A stretch of DNA of 64,000 nucleotides from Saururus chinensis (GCA_035235625.1 CP141143.1:22985092-23049091); one strand, 5' to 3'. Positions 48,373-62,150 are shown, counted from the stretch's first letter. The notes: generated from the sequence alone by a model not told the origin. Program-made: numbers and translations.

Positions 48373-50799
48373 AGAAATACATTTTTAAATTAAACATTTT
48401 ATACAGTAAATTGAGAATTTTAATGGATACATAATTAGAAGTAGAAACATTTGATTAAGGGCAATGGGGTACTATTTTGATTTTTCTCTTACTTTCTAAT
48501 CGGCTAATAGGGGTGCTTGGTACAATAATATGACAATTACATGTCTAAAATGTGTTTCACCTTGGATGGTAGATTTGAAATTTTTCTCGGCATTAGCTGT
48601 AAATAATGTAAATATTCCCTTTCCACTGTAAATAATGTAAACATTCTCTTTCCACTTATATATAATACTGATAGAGTTGCATCTTGGGTTGGGTTTGGTC
48701 AGGTTTTATAGGACTCGACCTAACCCAAGATAGGAACCAAGTTCCTTAGACCCAACTCGACCTAAGATTAGAACCGGAATTCTTAAACCGGACTCAACCC
48801 AAAAAACCCAAGAACTGAAATAAAAACTGAGATTCTATCTTGAGTCAGGCCAGTTCCAATAATTCGAATCAATTTGATATTATATTGAATTAGTTTTATC
48901 AATAAAAACTTATAAATATTCATATAACCAAAGTTAATATAATCAAATAGTTCGCAGTCGATATAATCAAATAGTTCGCATGCACTCAATGCCTTATATG
49001 TGATAAAGAGTTTTTGTCCTCTTATCTATGTTCACAGTCGATCATTGATGACGAATAATACATTAGTACACATTAATCCATATAATATATTATAATATAT
49101 ACATTAATATGCGCTAATATCTACGCAGTTGTGCGTAGTGGTGGAGGATATCTCATATCTTGTTACTTGTGGGACAAATGAGGTGGTCCAGGTAAGATGA
49201 CAAAGCCTTCCTATCTGGAAAGCAGAATGGACGACATGACTGCATGAGTGGTGCAGTTGTGACTTTGAGGCTAAACATTTTTTTCCTTTGGTAGACTCAT
49301 CCTACTAAAAATATGTTAGTGAAAGCTACACGTCCATGAAAATCACCAAACAATGGCCAAACATAATTACTAACCTATGATTTAAATGGCAAAGGAGATA
49401 TGCCAAGCTACTGCTAACGACGAGGATGGATCATCCTATAATATCGTCACACCTAGTACATTTGCAGGGCCCTAAGTTGTAGGAGCCCCTATTTGTCTCA
49501 TTCACTTATTGTAGGGGCCTTACACTAAAGACAAAAAGAAATGAAAAAGTTACTATAAACTAAGGCTCATTCACATTAGCTTGAGTCCGGGAATGCGACT
49601 ATACAAGGGGGAAAGAAACATGTTCGCTCTCTAAGAAATGTTAGTTGTTGGATCAAAATTTGATGGTTGAAGATACTCGAGCTAATGTTGATGCATGTGA
49701 GCTCGAACTCATACTAACGAAACTAAAAAAACGTTATATTTATGATGAATCCCTTCTTTTTTTCTTTAACAATGCCGGGCACCCTTCTTGTATGTGTGTT
49801 GGGCGCCACACCTACGGCACCTTCTTCTCAAGGGAGTATTTCCTCCAACCCCACTACAAACCAAGAGGTCATCACCCAGATGCTTCAAATTGGAAGTTTT
49901 CATAAGCTGAAGCTCATCACATTCTAAGAGAGAACGATGTCAAATCTCTAATCTTTCACAATTCATGGTTGTAAGGAATTCAAAAGTATACCCTTAGGGA
50001 TAGAGAATCTCTGTACCCTAAAAGAAATTTAACCTCCACTAGGGTTATTAGGCATTGCGTTGGAGAAGCATATTTTGAAAAAATAAAAGATAATGTAGGA
50101 GGATAAAATTTCAAAATTGGAAAAATAAGTGCCGGAGGAGCAGGTTGATGAGTGGCACAAACTCAAACCTATCCCTTTAACAAAACTTTTGTGTTGACGG
50201 GAGATAGTATTTCACTAATGTCGATTGATTTGCATCATTTTTTTTATAAATTGTAGGCAACTTCTTTCAAATTCATAGTAGAAGCACTATTTAAGGCATT
50301 GATGTAGATGATTATATGTATTGGCAAATCTCATAATAGAAGTACTAATATATATATAGAAGGAGAATCTACTTTGTATTTAAGATTTGATAGGGTTGTC
50401 TAAGAAAGTAAAGTAATTATGTGGTTGCTTCATATTCTAAAAAAATAATGAATATTCAATATAAAGGAGTTTTAGATTAAGTCATGTGTGAATATTCTGC
50501 CTAAACTCATGTGATCCGCAAATTCATTCATCTTGGAAAATCTATTCTAGTCATTTTTCATATTATTTATGTTATATTATAGCTTCCCAAAATGTTAGAA
50601 AGTGTCCAAAGTTGGTCTCAAACACATGTAAAATTCACTAGGTCAATCGATCAACTAATTGATTGCCTAGGTTCATGATACATTCTAGTAACTTTCAGTT
50701 GATTGATCACTAATGATAGGATCAATCTACTTGGGTAGATAAATTGTCCAATCGGACGATCCTTGGGGCAATTTCCCAAATTAAGTTAATTCGATTCTA
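48373..50799. other. Intergenic, no gene; possible LRR-like remnant
   Basis: 48660-48860 is rich in AACCCAAC/GGGTTGGGTT blocks. Around 49930-50160 a plus frame gives PLGIENLCTLKEI and similar pieces that weakly resemble the C-terminal leucine-rich repeats of plant NBS-LRR proteins. Stops are frequent, so I do not call a gene. Small direct and inverted GATCAAT/TTGATTGAT motifs cluster at 50640-50760. Confidence 0.35.
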
Positions 50800-53700
50800 A
50801 TATATTCTAAACTTACTCTTAGAGTCTTACTCGGAATCTTACACTTATAGTCTTACTCAAAAACTTACTCTTATAACCGTACACATACTATCGACAATTA
50901 AAGCTCATTATTATTAATAAACTCTAGTGTCGAAATGGAAACGATTGTCACTCAGGCATCACCTTAACCTCCGGGGAGTAACTAGATGTCATAGACTTTT
51001 TCGAAGGTAAGACATATTAATGCTCATAGGGCACTTGATCAAATAAGTAAGAATAGATCTATAATGCTACTTACTGAATCTGTAAACACCCACACTTTAA
51101 GGGCCATATAATGCCAACTAAGGGCGGAAGTCATACAGTGCCACTATTAGGCTAAAATCTTACAGTGCTGTTCTTGGTTTGAATCATACTAAAGGTAGAA
51201 ATATACAACGCTCTCAATAAAGCATCAAATGTCTAGGCTTAATATAGTACCAAAACAAAATTGAAAACATATGTCTCTCTCAATAGAGCATCAAATATCT
51301 AGGTTTAAATACAAAACACAAATAACATCCCGCAGGATAAGTACCATGGCAAGACAACAAAAATGTTAAGCCAGCCATTATTGACTAGCTCAAACAATAA
51401 ATTTAATTTGACAAAACCCTCACATCTCAAATTCACAATGTTATCATATTAGCTTTGCTTATAATTCAAGTTTGATATAAATAATTTATGTGGGTACAAT
51501 TATGACATAAAACCTTTCAATTTTATAGTCTTCCACTAATTAATCATAAGCTAAACTCATTCCAAAACCCTAGTTCGTTAAGACAACATACTTCACTTAA
51601 CCAATCTATCTCATAACCATAACCCACCATATAACAAATCCTTGTGTATTCTTATATTCTCCATCCACTTGATTTCCAAAATATTTTACTCAGAAGTCAT
51701 CAAACTATGCTCCTTAGAACCAACTTTAGTTATTACTCTCTTACTTATACCGCACTTGTTGTTCTTATTTTCCACTTTATAATATGTATGTTATGCTTGT
51801 ATAATTATAATGCAAACCACCCTAAGTCTACTTATTTGTTGAACCCCCAATGCATGCTCCAATCCAAACCAACCCTTGCTTGTCACATTTACACCATCTG
51901 ACATGTGTTATACTGATATTGACCCACAACAAAATTCATACCAAACTCTCTATCACCTCTTACAGTCCATCATTCAGACATCTGCTCCACACACATACAC
52001 ATAGCCATCACACAAGCTTATAGCCTTCATATAAGCACATAATTCAACACATAGCTTACCAACATACTCGCTCGCCATCACTAGTATACATATATTCCAC
52101 ATACATAACACAAAATCATGATTACATGTGCATCATCTTCATAAGCAAACCTACCATATTTCATTATCTCTCCCTCATTCATTATGTAATCAGATTATTA
52201 TTTATCATTCAAAGCATTAAATCATATAATTCTAGTATGATACTAAACATTTAAAATATGTTATTATAAAATTATGAGTTCAAAGTCCTCTGCCTTGTAA
52301 TTTATGAAGTTTGATGGCTAGCACATGACGGTGGTGGTGTCACTGGCAGAGTTGGCGGTCAAAAGCATTGCATAGTCAAGAAAGTTATTGTCCCGAGGTT
52401 TAAGAAACGCCGAAAATAATCATAGCAAGAGGAGGGTGACAAATAACAATGTGGCAACATCTGTAATCCATAGAGGCACTCTAAGGGTAGTCGGGAGATA
52501 GATCATGCCAATAATGAGTGGCAGGTGTTACCGGAAGTCGAGGGTGGACTAAATGGAAGTTGGCCAGTGGCTAAGAAGCACTCAACCGGTTGCAAGACTC
52601 CAAAATCGGCTGTGGACAGCACCCAACGACCTCTACTTTACGTCATTGAGGGCCCACAAAAGGGTGGAGGGCGTGGTATGTGCTTGAGGATAGAGGAGGG
52701 GTTGAGGAGGCTCTAATGGTCAAATCTCGTCGATGACGAAGCCATCCGACAGTCAGGCGGCGCAAAAATGAAACTTATACCCTAAATCACATGTGTAGCC
52801 ACTTGCACATGCGATCAAAGGGGAGGGGGAGGCGAAGGGGTGTCTTAGAATTGGACAAAAAGAAGGCCGTGGGGCCGTTGTTGTACCAAGGCCAATAGAG
52901 GTAGCCACCACTGTTGTCGGGTCGAGGCAAACCAAATGAAACATAGTCGAAGGTCATTTTGCAACTAGTAGCTAAAAATGGGCAATACAGGGGTCGACCG
53001 TGCAAATGGAATGGACTAGCAGAGAGAGCCAGGAACTGGCGGCCCCTTATTATCCGCCAACCAGGGCGATGATGTGCATAGACCGATTGGCAGTGGCTGG
53101 CCACCACCGCCGACCATAAGCAAGAAAATAGACAGAACATTCTGTCTCGTGTTGTAGAAGAGAAGAGAAAAAGGGGAGTTATGGCTGGAAAGATGGGGTG
53201 GTGGCAGCTTCGTCGTGGCCCTAGTGGTTGGGCAGAGCTAGGTCTAGTGAAGGATGATGACTTCCAGTGGTGATAGCCCTCTGCTGGCCCATCATTGAGA
53301 ATAAAAACAACACCTAAAACTAACGGCTGAAGGAATGGGAGCGGTGAAAGCCAGAAGGGTGGAGCTGGGCCTTGTGGGACCAACCCTAGACATTGTTAGA
53401 CCCGGGCGGAGGTCGTGGCTATTGGGCAGCTGACATTGGAGGCTGTGGCATCATGTCGGATTGATTCCAAAAACCTAAGACGAGGCAGAAGGTACTTACA
53501 GAGGAGAGAAGGAGGGACACATGACAGTCGGCCGGTCCTTGCTGACCAACAACGACAGCAAAAATTACAAGATAGTTAGGGAGAGAGACAAATTGGGGAA
53601 GAGGTGGAGTCGGGATGGGGGCAGTTGAGCCAGGTTGGGGCTGCGTTTAGGAGGCGGCCTTGCAGTCTCCAAGCTAAGGCCGGCTGGTGGCGCCACCTCT

Positions 53701-53949
53701 GGCTCAGCCAGACGAGAAAGGGGGGGCATTTGGCATTTCCTTTTTCCTTTATTTTTTTCTCGTTGAATCCTATGTGGCGCAATGAGCCTATGACTCATAA
53801 CTATGGCCAACACCTAGCTCTACAGTTACAAGTACCGAGGATAAATACAAAAAAATAGTACACTACAGAGTTAGATTTCCCCATCAAAAAATGAGCTAAA
53901 CAATAGTATAAAGGTCACTGAAAATCATAGAACAATCAGGGACGTTAGA
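50800..53949 (-). mobile_element. Inverted, truncated family A LTR (A3)
   Basis: Read on the minus strand it starts near 53949 with TAACGTCCCTGATTGTTCTA, matching the A1 right LTR start at 5813. It continues through the GC-rich part (as 9045-10050), a single CTAGTGATGGCGAGCGAG unit, the GTCAGATAGTAAGAGTG-like part and the CACTCAGGCATCACC... block equivalent to about 1500-1700. It stops near 50800, where A1 continues with its 24-bp array. The 3' third of the LTR and any internal region are missing. A 198-codon minus frame (53383-52787) within it shows no recognisable domain. Confidence 0.75.
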
Positions 53950-55509
53950 TACATGAACAAGAAAATAAGAAGGAAGCAAAAGCGGATGGAGTTATGCCAC
54001 ATATTTCATTGCTCGATTTCAGCATTTGGTTGTGTTATATTTCATAGACCACCCCACTTCAGCCAAGGTCATAGTGGTAAGAGAGAAATAGTCATATCTT
54101 TGTTAGTAAAAGGGTCCCTACAGACATATTGGTTAAATGGCTAAATTTATCATTTCTCTGGCACACCTTGTGTTAACTGCTTTTGGTCGCACATAATCTA
54201 TTATACATCATTGTTCATTCCTTGCTTATTTTTTTGGATTGATGGCTTTATTATGCCTTCTTGGAAATTGTTCATATCCCTTATCTTTGATTTCTGTTTG
54301 GTTTGTTCTTTTTAGAGGGAATTGTGTTATATTATTTGATTTTTTATTACCCTCTTTCTTTTGCTCAATAAAATTTTGAAGTATAAAAATAATAATTAAT
54401 GCATAAAACATGAACGCGATGAAGGAGATAAGCGGAGGTGCCTATATGGTAGGTTTCCTCTTCAGAAGAACATGTATAGCATAAAGGATGCCCCTTGGAT
54501 CTCTTGTGATATTAATTAGGGTGCCTAACTCTACACCCGATCTAACCCAAATACAGTTAGGGTCAGGGTTAGAGTTTAAAATTTTTACCCTTTTTAAAAA
54601 TAAGATCAAGAGGGCTTTACCCGCATAACCTACACAACCTGATCTTGACTCTATTATTTAATGATGTAAGATAAAGAGATTAGAATTTTTTTTCTTATAA
54701 TTCTATTTTTTATATTTTTATTTTATTTAATAATTAATTAGTAATTTTCTATAGGATTTTTGTATATTTGGACGTGTATTTAATAATGTTGCAATATTCT
54801 CTCTCCAACTCCTGCTTTATCAAATAACATAGAAAATATTTGACATTTATTTATAATGTTACAATGTATTTAATTTTTTTTAAAATTTGGCCCATGCAAA
54901 GATAATGTGTGAAATATTAAGATAAGAAAAAAAAATGACGAAAATAAGTAGGGTTACTTGCATTCCCGACCCGACTTGACCTGATCAAAATAAAGTTAGT
55001 GTTTGGGTTTTCAACCCGTTTAACAAATACGGTTGGGTTATGACCCGACCCGATTTAAACACATGGCAAGGCTGATTTAACTTGACCAAATTCCCAACCC
55101 TAAATTAGGTGCCCAAAGTAAAAAAAAGATAATATTTTTTTACAAATTTACTAAGGGCAGCAAATATTTGAGTCGCCTAATGATAGTAATCCAAAAATCA
55201 CGAAGATTATATTACAAAGTCCACTTAAACTATACTAGATCGCACACAGCTCGTTGTGAATGACTCCTTTCCATTCTGGTTCAGTTGGATCCAACCAACC
55301 AACAATTTTATCCATCAACAAATTCATGAAATCTACATGCCGTTCTTGATTCCATTGTGATATCACTAATCGTATGATCTTAGGTGCGTCTCATTATATC
55401 ACTCTTTCTAATTTTCATTCAACCATTTGCGGCTCTTCCTTGTCATGACCCTTATCAACTCGCAAAAACATCCAACACGCCACTGAATAAGTCCTCCCCT
55501 CCACAGGCC
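53950..55509. other. Intergenic upstream of the strictosidine-synthase-like gene
   Basis: 54520-55110 is rich in GACCCGACCCGAT and CAACCCTAA blocks and may be a degenerate hAT-derived repeat; ends and target duplication are not clear. No gene and no strong TATA box. An open frame upstream of the start codon (55384-55509) begins at GTG and has no ATG. Confidence 0.4.
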
Positions 55510-58089
55510 ATGGCGCAGAAGCTGCTCATGTCGGCAGCGGCAACGGCGTCTGTAGCCGTCCTCTTTGCTCTCGTCCAGCTCCGGCCGAGGGTTAACGTGG
55601 GCCTTCAGGGCGGCGAGGCTCTGAACTTTTCCGATGCCAAGGGCCCAGAGAGTCTGGCGTTCGATGCCAACGGGCGCGGCCCTTATGTCAGCGTAGACGA
55701 CGGTCGGATTATGAGGTGGGATGGCAGAGAAGAAGGGTGGTCGGAGTTTGCCACCACTCGACCCCGCCGGTAGGTTTCGCCGTCCGTCGCACCACGCAAT
55801 TAGGGTACAGGTCATGTGCTGTTTGCAATTGTTTTGGTTCGACTGTGAACCAACCCATCCCTATAAATTCCTTTCCAACTCTCATTTCCAACCCACCAAA
55901 CCGACTTTCTTCGTGCTTTGGCATGTTCCTTGGACCCAACAAAAAACCATGGTGCTCCGAACAAATTTTTAATATTTAAAATAAAAATTAATATTTCAAA
56001 TGAATTTTAGTTAGACAGAAGATGTATTTTTAAGTGAACTTTGTATGAAGTTTACATGTTGTGTTCAATAAAATTTAAGAATTATTGAATAGATTCGTTA
56101 AGTATATATCGCTAAAAAAAATATTCGTAATTGGGATTTCTTGACAAAAGTCAGTATTAACATAGTACATAGAGGTGAATCCCGGTCCTATATTACTATT
56201 ATAATGACGTGCTTCAGGATCTTGGGCAATTTTTTTCTTAATGTCGCATGGGTAGCGGTTCAGTTTAAAGACACCACCAAACTTAAACATGATATCATTT
56301 AAAAACTGATAAACCCAAATTTAATTCATTAGGGTCGGGTCAAGTTGGAACTTAACCCGACCCAAATAATTATTTAAGTTAAATTTAAAATTTTAAACTC
56401 AACCCATTAAGATCTAGAGTCTCGAGTTTTACCTTATCCTCAACCCCACAAATGGCATCCCAAGTAATGTTGGTCAGATCAAGTTTGCCCTCGAAAATTT
56501 CTCGTCATGACAACGATCTCGGGCCAATGCTGGTGGGTCCATTTGGTAGACTAATTTCAATATTTGTGCTTGATTTGATCAAACAGGAAGGAGTGTGAAG
56601 GGCCCACTGGGCTGGATGAAGAGCAAGTTTGTGGACGTCCACTTGGTTTGAGATTTGAGAAGAAGACAGGAAATTTATACATTGCTGACGCTTACTTGGG
56701 CTTGCTTGTGGTGGGTCCGGAAGGGGGGGCTGCCACGCCGCTAGTGGCTGCTGCAGATGGGATCAGTTTCAATTTCACCAATCACTTGGATGTTGATCAG
56801 AAGAATGGTGTTGTCTATTTCAGTGACAGTAGCACAAATTACCCTAGAAGGTACACAGTAATTTTGTTACTTTTAACGTTTATGGGTTAAATGAACCAAA
56901 ACTTGGGTAAAAAATTTAGGTTTGGATGTTGTGATTTATCCTCAAAGTTAGATCTTAATTTGACCTTGATTTGCTGGAGTTGCTTCAGACCTTCTTATCC
57001 AACTGCTTTTCTTTCTTCCGTTCTTTGTTTTTTAGGCTGAGCTTTACTAAGACAATACATATGAATCTATTTTCCTTTCTCATGTTTATTGGAATATGAA
57101 GTAAATATATTCGTAATTTGTTTCCTAACAACAGAGTATTTGGGAACAAAGATTATCTAACATGCAGGTTAGGAGCTTGAGTCCCACTAGATGTGGCCGG
57201 GCGTGCCTCTCATGTGTGTTCACATGCTAAACCTGATGCATGAAACAACAACAATCTAACAATTTTATCATTCATGGCTTAATCAAGTGGTCACAACATG
57301 GCTGCTGGCTAGCCATGCATAAACACATCAACCAGATAGGAAGAGTTTTGTAATTAGCTTGAGGAGCCAGATCATCTGACTTCATTGGTTATTTAGCTTT
57401 GCCTGGTGAAACTGATCCATGTCCACTTCGCTGTCTAGAAGGACCAGTCCTGATAGAAAAGAAGAGTCAATGCCTTGCCGTGCCAGCCATGCTCACCTAA
57501 TACATTGCTTTCCGCATGCAGGAAATTCTTATCAGCGATCATAAGCGCCGACAAGACGGGAAGAGTCATGAAATACGACATGAGGACCAAAGAAACAACA
57601 GTTCTAATCAACAACATGGCCATGCCGAATGGGGTGGCATTAAGCAAGGATGACTCTTTCCTTCTCATCGCAGAGACATCTACCTGTAGAATTATAAAGT
57701 ACTGGCTCAAGACCCATAAGGCTGGGACATCTGAAGTTCTCATGAACCTGCCAGGATTTCCTGACAACATTAAGAGGAGCCCAAGTGGGGACTTCTGGGT
57801 GGCAATTTTTTCCAGAAGAAGAAAGCTTGTTAAATGGTTGCTTTCCTTTCCTCCGCTTGGAAGGACTTTCCTTGCAATGTGTCCCTTCAATGTGGAGAGC
57901 CTGTATTGGCGTATTGCCAAATGGGTGGGATCAGCCTCATTGGCAATGAAGATAAGTGAGGAGGGAAAGATAGTGGAGGTATTGGAGGATCAAGGAGGGA
58001 AGACACTAAGGTTTGTCACAGAAGTGGACGAGAGAAATGGGCGAATATATTTTGGGTCCCTAGTGATGCCTTATGTACATGTTTTATGA
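55510..58089 (+). CDS. Strictosidine-synthase-like protein (SSL), 3 exons, 363 aa
   Basis: Six-bladed beta-propeller of the strictosidine synthase-like/YABBY-independent SSL group, also named adipocyte plasma membrane-associated protein-like. Exons: 55510-55769, 56587-56850, 57522-58089 (1092 nt, GT-AG). Residues ~5-25 are a hydrophobic signal or anchor (LLMSAAATASVAVLFALVQL). Family motifs include GPESLAFD, CGRPLGLRF, LYIADAYLGL, FTNHLDVDQKNGVVYFSDSS, MPNGVALSKD, AETSTCRIIKYWL and LPGFPDNIKRSPSGDFWVA. The start ATG has a strong context (GGCCATGGC). Most plant SSLs lack the catalytic glutamate of true strictosidine synthase and do not make alkaloids. I could not align that site with certainty, so enzymatic function is not claimed. 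Length fits the family. It converges on the GT47 gene, 378 bp between stops. Confidence 0.93.
56270..56430. repeat. ACCCGACCC-rich repeat in SSL intron 1
   Basis: GGGTCGGGTCAAGTTGGAAC followed by TTAACCCGACCCAAATAATT forms a short inverted repeat of the kind seen at 31208-31550 and 54520-55110. Low-complexity TE debris. Confidence 0.4.
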
Positions 58090-58467
58090 GATTAATTTGA
58101 TGTTTTAGGTATTCATTGGGTGGTTGAGAGAGGATAGTAACTTTTTTTGTGTGCATTAGATGGAAAAGAACAAAAAATTTATTAGAATGTTTTTAAGGGA
58201 CAAGTTATTGCAAACCTTTGTCTAGTTTAGTGACATAGTTTATAAAATGTCTTAATCCAAAAAAAAAAGCTTTTAAAATGTTTTATTACTAGGGAAAGTT
58301 CTGCTAGTTCATCATCAGTCATTGTTTAATCTTATACTCCTATATGATTCTTACTAAAATCGTGATGATCTTAACAACTTATCACTGAACACTAATTATA
58401 TTTCCTTCCAAAAAATTGTTACAATTATCAGTGCAAAAGAGAATTTGCAACAAACATCGTCTCCAAA

Positions 58468-61394
58468 TCAATCGTTGAGTGCCTGTTGAACTTCAATATT
58501 CAGTCTTCTCAACCAAACCGAGTGAAGGATCATGTGAAACACATCATATCTCTTCGGGGGCCTGTTCAATACGAAATGTCTCTGCACTTGCTTCACTCCC
58601 CTCTGCATCATCAGATAATCCTCCATGGGGATATCCATCAAAATACTCTTGAGCCTGGGGATGTCATCCACTTGCACTGAAACTGAAAAGGAGCTCCAAT
58701 TCAAAACATCACTGAAGGGCAGCACATAATACTTTGAAAGGATCACTGGGACGCACTCCGCGTAAATAGCCTCTACAATTCTTGGACTGGCCACTTCATA
58801 ACCACTAGGGCAAAGGCAATATCTACTCTTCCTCATCATATCTTTGTAAGAGAGGTGTTCCGGGAGGTACTCATATACTTGTAGGTCTTGATCTTTGTTC
58901 TTCCAGTGCTCAAGCAAAATAGGCCTAATGGGGCCATGCACTCCTCCGGCAAAAAATCCGAGAAGCGGGCGGCTCGACGGCGGTGGGCCTCCTGTTAGGT
59001 TCTTTATCTCTCCATGCCTTAGTTTGATTTCAGGAAGTGATGCATCCTTTGAAGGGTTAAACCCTTCTGAGCTATTGGCATTGCAGAGAACTCGGACAGA
59101 GTTGTTGTAAAGGTAAGGAATGGCCCTGGATGTATGGGGCCCCTGCGCACACATGCATGTGTCAGCAACAACCATCAAGAACGTGTAGAACATCACTTAG
59201 CACTAAGAGTAATCAAGAATAAGTAATCCCATGAAATCAAGTAAGTTTTTTTGGTCATCATTTAAACTCAAAGGAAATCAATGATTTAACAATCTTTTAA
59301 AATGAATTTGGTCTGTATAATGAGTCATACTAACCCAGTCATGACAGGAGAGCATGAAATGATCTGCACCGAGGCTTCTATTCCAATAAGGGTGTTTTTT
59401 GGCGATGGTGTCAACATAGTCTTTGGCAGTCTGCTTGATGTTGGTGATATCATAGTGGTCGTTGTTGTAGAGAAACCTAACCATCCTGCTTACACTGAAG
59501 GGGAGGAAGTACATGGAGGCATCATCAGGGTCCATGGTCAGAAAGGGGCTTCCCATTTCCAATTCATGAATAAACATGCCCTCGGACGAGTACATGCCCT
59601 TGTAGGGGCCATCATGGAACAAGGGGGGCTCGCCCTCCGTGTATACGAATATCTTGAATAGTTTCTCCATTTCCAAATAGCTCCTGCGCAATATTCAACA
59701 TGTTACATCTACAAGTCTTTACTGTACTTTTCTGACCTTAGCATTTAGCTGCGGAGATGAGTACACTGAATATTAAACTAAAAAATTACCTAACATGCAT
59801 GGTAAGAACGGGATTAATATTCCAACAAAAAGGATCACGATACAATTTTTGCTAATGGTGACATTAAAGAATATGTCTGACGAAGTCTTATGAGTAATGG
59901 GTTTGAGGGAGAACTGTTAAATTAACTCTTTTTTCATTGAATTTAATTAAGTACATTTAAAGCCGTGTTTAATTCGCTAATTTAGTACTAGTAACATGGA
60001 AAAGGTAAAGTCAATGATATAATGATTATGTCGTTGTGATCCATAATTAATTTAATATGCTGATGTAATTTACATGTAACTTCATACTTATTTAGGATTA
60101 GAATACAATTTTATTAACAAACTAGCACTACTTTTCAAAGCAATGAAAAGCGAAGTTATTGCCAGATCTACCTTAGAAGTGTTTAGATTAGTGAGCAAAA
60201 TTCAGCCCTAAAGTTTCTACGTCTTTCCAGAAATATGAGTCTGCTGACGATTCGTGTATGTTCTATTGAATACATCGTCTTTACACACTTTCATCTTCAC
60301 CCAATAAGTGTTTTCTGAAAAAAATATAAAATTTTAAACACCTTCAACACTAAAACTCACAAGAAAAACGAAAATTTTATTCTAATTGAGATAAAATGTT
60401 AGATCATGATGTGATGGTGACTAAGATGATTGGTTAATTTTTTTTAATGAAAATCAGGTTTGTGATTGGATCGGATTAATGGCTCTGTCCGCTTGCATGG
60501 AGCAACAGTCAGAATACGGCATGAGTTAAATTATGATGATATGTTTGAAACAATATAGATTTCCCTTTGAAAAAAAGCTAGGGTACCCACAAAGCCAAAC
60601 AATTATCCGTTCCCGTATGTGTATCAAGTAACGACAGATTAAATTAACTTTTTATCCATTGAATGAAAAGAACATAGTCCGATGCATTTATTTGCCTGGG
60701 AATGAAAATAGCGAAAATGACTATTTGCCCAACTGTGACGGACTATATATGTGAGACCACAAAAAAAATTGAAAGCACTTCTTTGAGTTGGTCATTACTG
60801 ACCAAGACTACTGCACAATTGCACCTAATTGCACGTTCAGTCTCCATAAGTTCTTTCAATGAAATTAATTACCTGTGGAAGACGTGAGCGTTGCGGTAGA
60901 CTTCTCCAGTGGGAATGTAATCTGCGTCCCACAATGGCGAAGTGCGATTGCCATAGAGTGCAGCCTCTCTAATGGCGGCTCTGGCTCGCCCCAGTCCTGC
61001 CTCCACCTTCTCTATCTTGCTCAACTCCCTTCCGCTATCATCCTTCTCACCATGTCTCTGCTTCTCCAACAATTAAAAACCAACTCACACATGAATAAAA
61101 ACCTAGTCCTTGCCCCACACAGAAGTAGTTAACAAAGGCAATTAAAAAATAGGAACAAGGGCATACTTGTGGAGGGGGAAGCGAAGAATCGTGATTCAAA
61201 GCGGCTGAGCCAAACCGTTGTGCATGGTCGCTCGTGGCACGCACTTCTGAAGACGAAGGCGAGGGAAACCAAGCGTAGAGGCCAACATCAAGGAACAAGA
61301 CGGCAACAGAGACCAAAAGCAGAGGCACTATGATCAACAGAACGGAGGCAATCACTGAAGAAGGCGAAGACGACTTGGGAACGACTTCCTTCAT
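58468..61394 (-). CDS. GT47 exostosin-family glycosyltransferase, 4 exons, ~479 aa
   Basis: Probable Golgi type II membrane glycosyltransferase of the GT47 (exostosin-like) family, whose plant members build cell-wall polysaccharides. Exons on the minus strand: 61394-61167, 61060-60873, 59683-59335, 59142-58468. A short N-terminal tail is followed by one membrane span (residues ~15-37, VIASVLLIIVPLLLVSVAVL). The exostosin domain shows FKIFVYTEGEPPLFHDGPYK, HELE, CHDWGPH (252-258), RPLLGFFAGG (~313-322) and CLCPSGYEVASPRIVEAIYA (~364-383), the putative sugar-nucleotide region. The frame is intact and length is normal. Closest in pattern to the uncharacterised At5g03795-like group, so donor and acceptor are unknown. 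The exon 2 acceptor is a GAGAAG tandem site, allowing one extra lysine (start 61063). Confidence 0.93.
59700..60870 (-). other. Large intron 2 of the GT47 gene
   Basis: 1.19 kb AT-rich intron between exons 60873 and 59683. No nested gene or clear transposon was seen. Confidence 0.6.
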
Positions 61395-62150
61395 CCTCTA
61401 GTCCACTTGGGGTACTGGAGCGCCGCTTCTACTCTCTTCTTGGCCTCTCTGATCATCACGAGAAGGGAAGCCAGAAGAGGGAGAGGATCATCTCCTTGGT
61501 TGAGTGACGAGTGATGAGTACTGGTGCCCCTTGGCGTGCAGTTGGTTTCCCGCAGTGGGCGGCCTATGCCGAACCCTGGTGGGGTGTTTGGCTTTCCTTT
61601 CCGTTTCTCTTGGGAGTATAATGGGGAGGGAGAGGGGGCCTTCGGATGCGGAGCATGCCTTGTGCATGCCTCCCAATTAATGGCGTACACGTTCGTCACT
61701 TTCATGGCCTATTGCCGTGGGAGCCTCGTGGACCCCCCGGAATGCGCATGTATTAGTGTACGTCTATTTGTCCGGTATTGCGCACGATCAAAATAATTTT
61801 TTTATTCTTAATAAAAATCAATCATTTTGGGGGAGGGGAGGAGCCAGGAATTTTGTTTCATCAATTTAACAATATAAATTATACAAGGAAAAGTAAATAA
61901 AAAATTTAAAACGTCACTGAGAATGAGTAAATTAGAGTTTTAGCGAAGGAGATATGACAGTTTGAAGTCCGAAACAAATGAATGAGTTGTTCAATGTGCT
62001 CTATAGGCCTAATTAACTAAAATGATGAGACTAGGTTTTGGATACCCAATTAAGCTGCCCAATGGAGGTTTGAGTTTATAAAATATCTAATTTATTTATT
62101 TTTAATTATGTAAATTTATTTATTTATCAGTTTGATTTGATTTTCTTAGG
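61395..62150. other. Upstream region of the GT47 gene
   Basis: 61395-61720 is GC-richer and probably holds leader and core promoter. Open frames on both strands there have no recognisable domain. 61800-62150 is AT-rich and featureless. Confidence 0.45.

Noticed and set aside
49645-49927. Possible small gene of 60-86 codons
   Set aside because: Overlapping frames without domain or splice context.
49930-50160. NBS-LRR C-terminal remnant
   Set aside because: Only short weak similarity (GIENLCTLKEI) with many stops, not enough to call.
53949-53949. Complete family A element on the minus strand
   Set aside because: No primer site, internal region or second LTR is found. Only a truncated LTR is supported.
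55408-55815. 135-codon minus frame
   Set aside because: Antisense shadow of SSL exon 1.
57435-57920. 161-codon minus frame
   Set aside because: Antisense shadow of SSL exon 3.
59302-59661. 119-codon plus frame
   Set aside because: Antisense shadow of GT47 exon 3.
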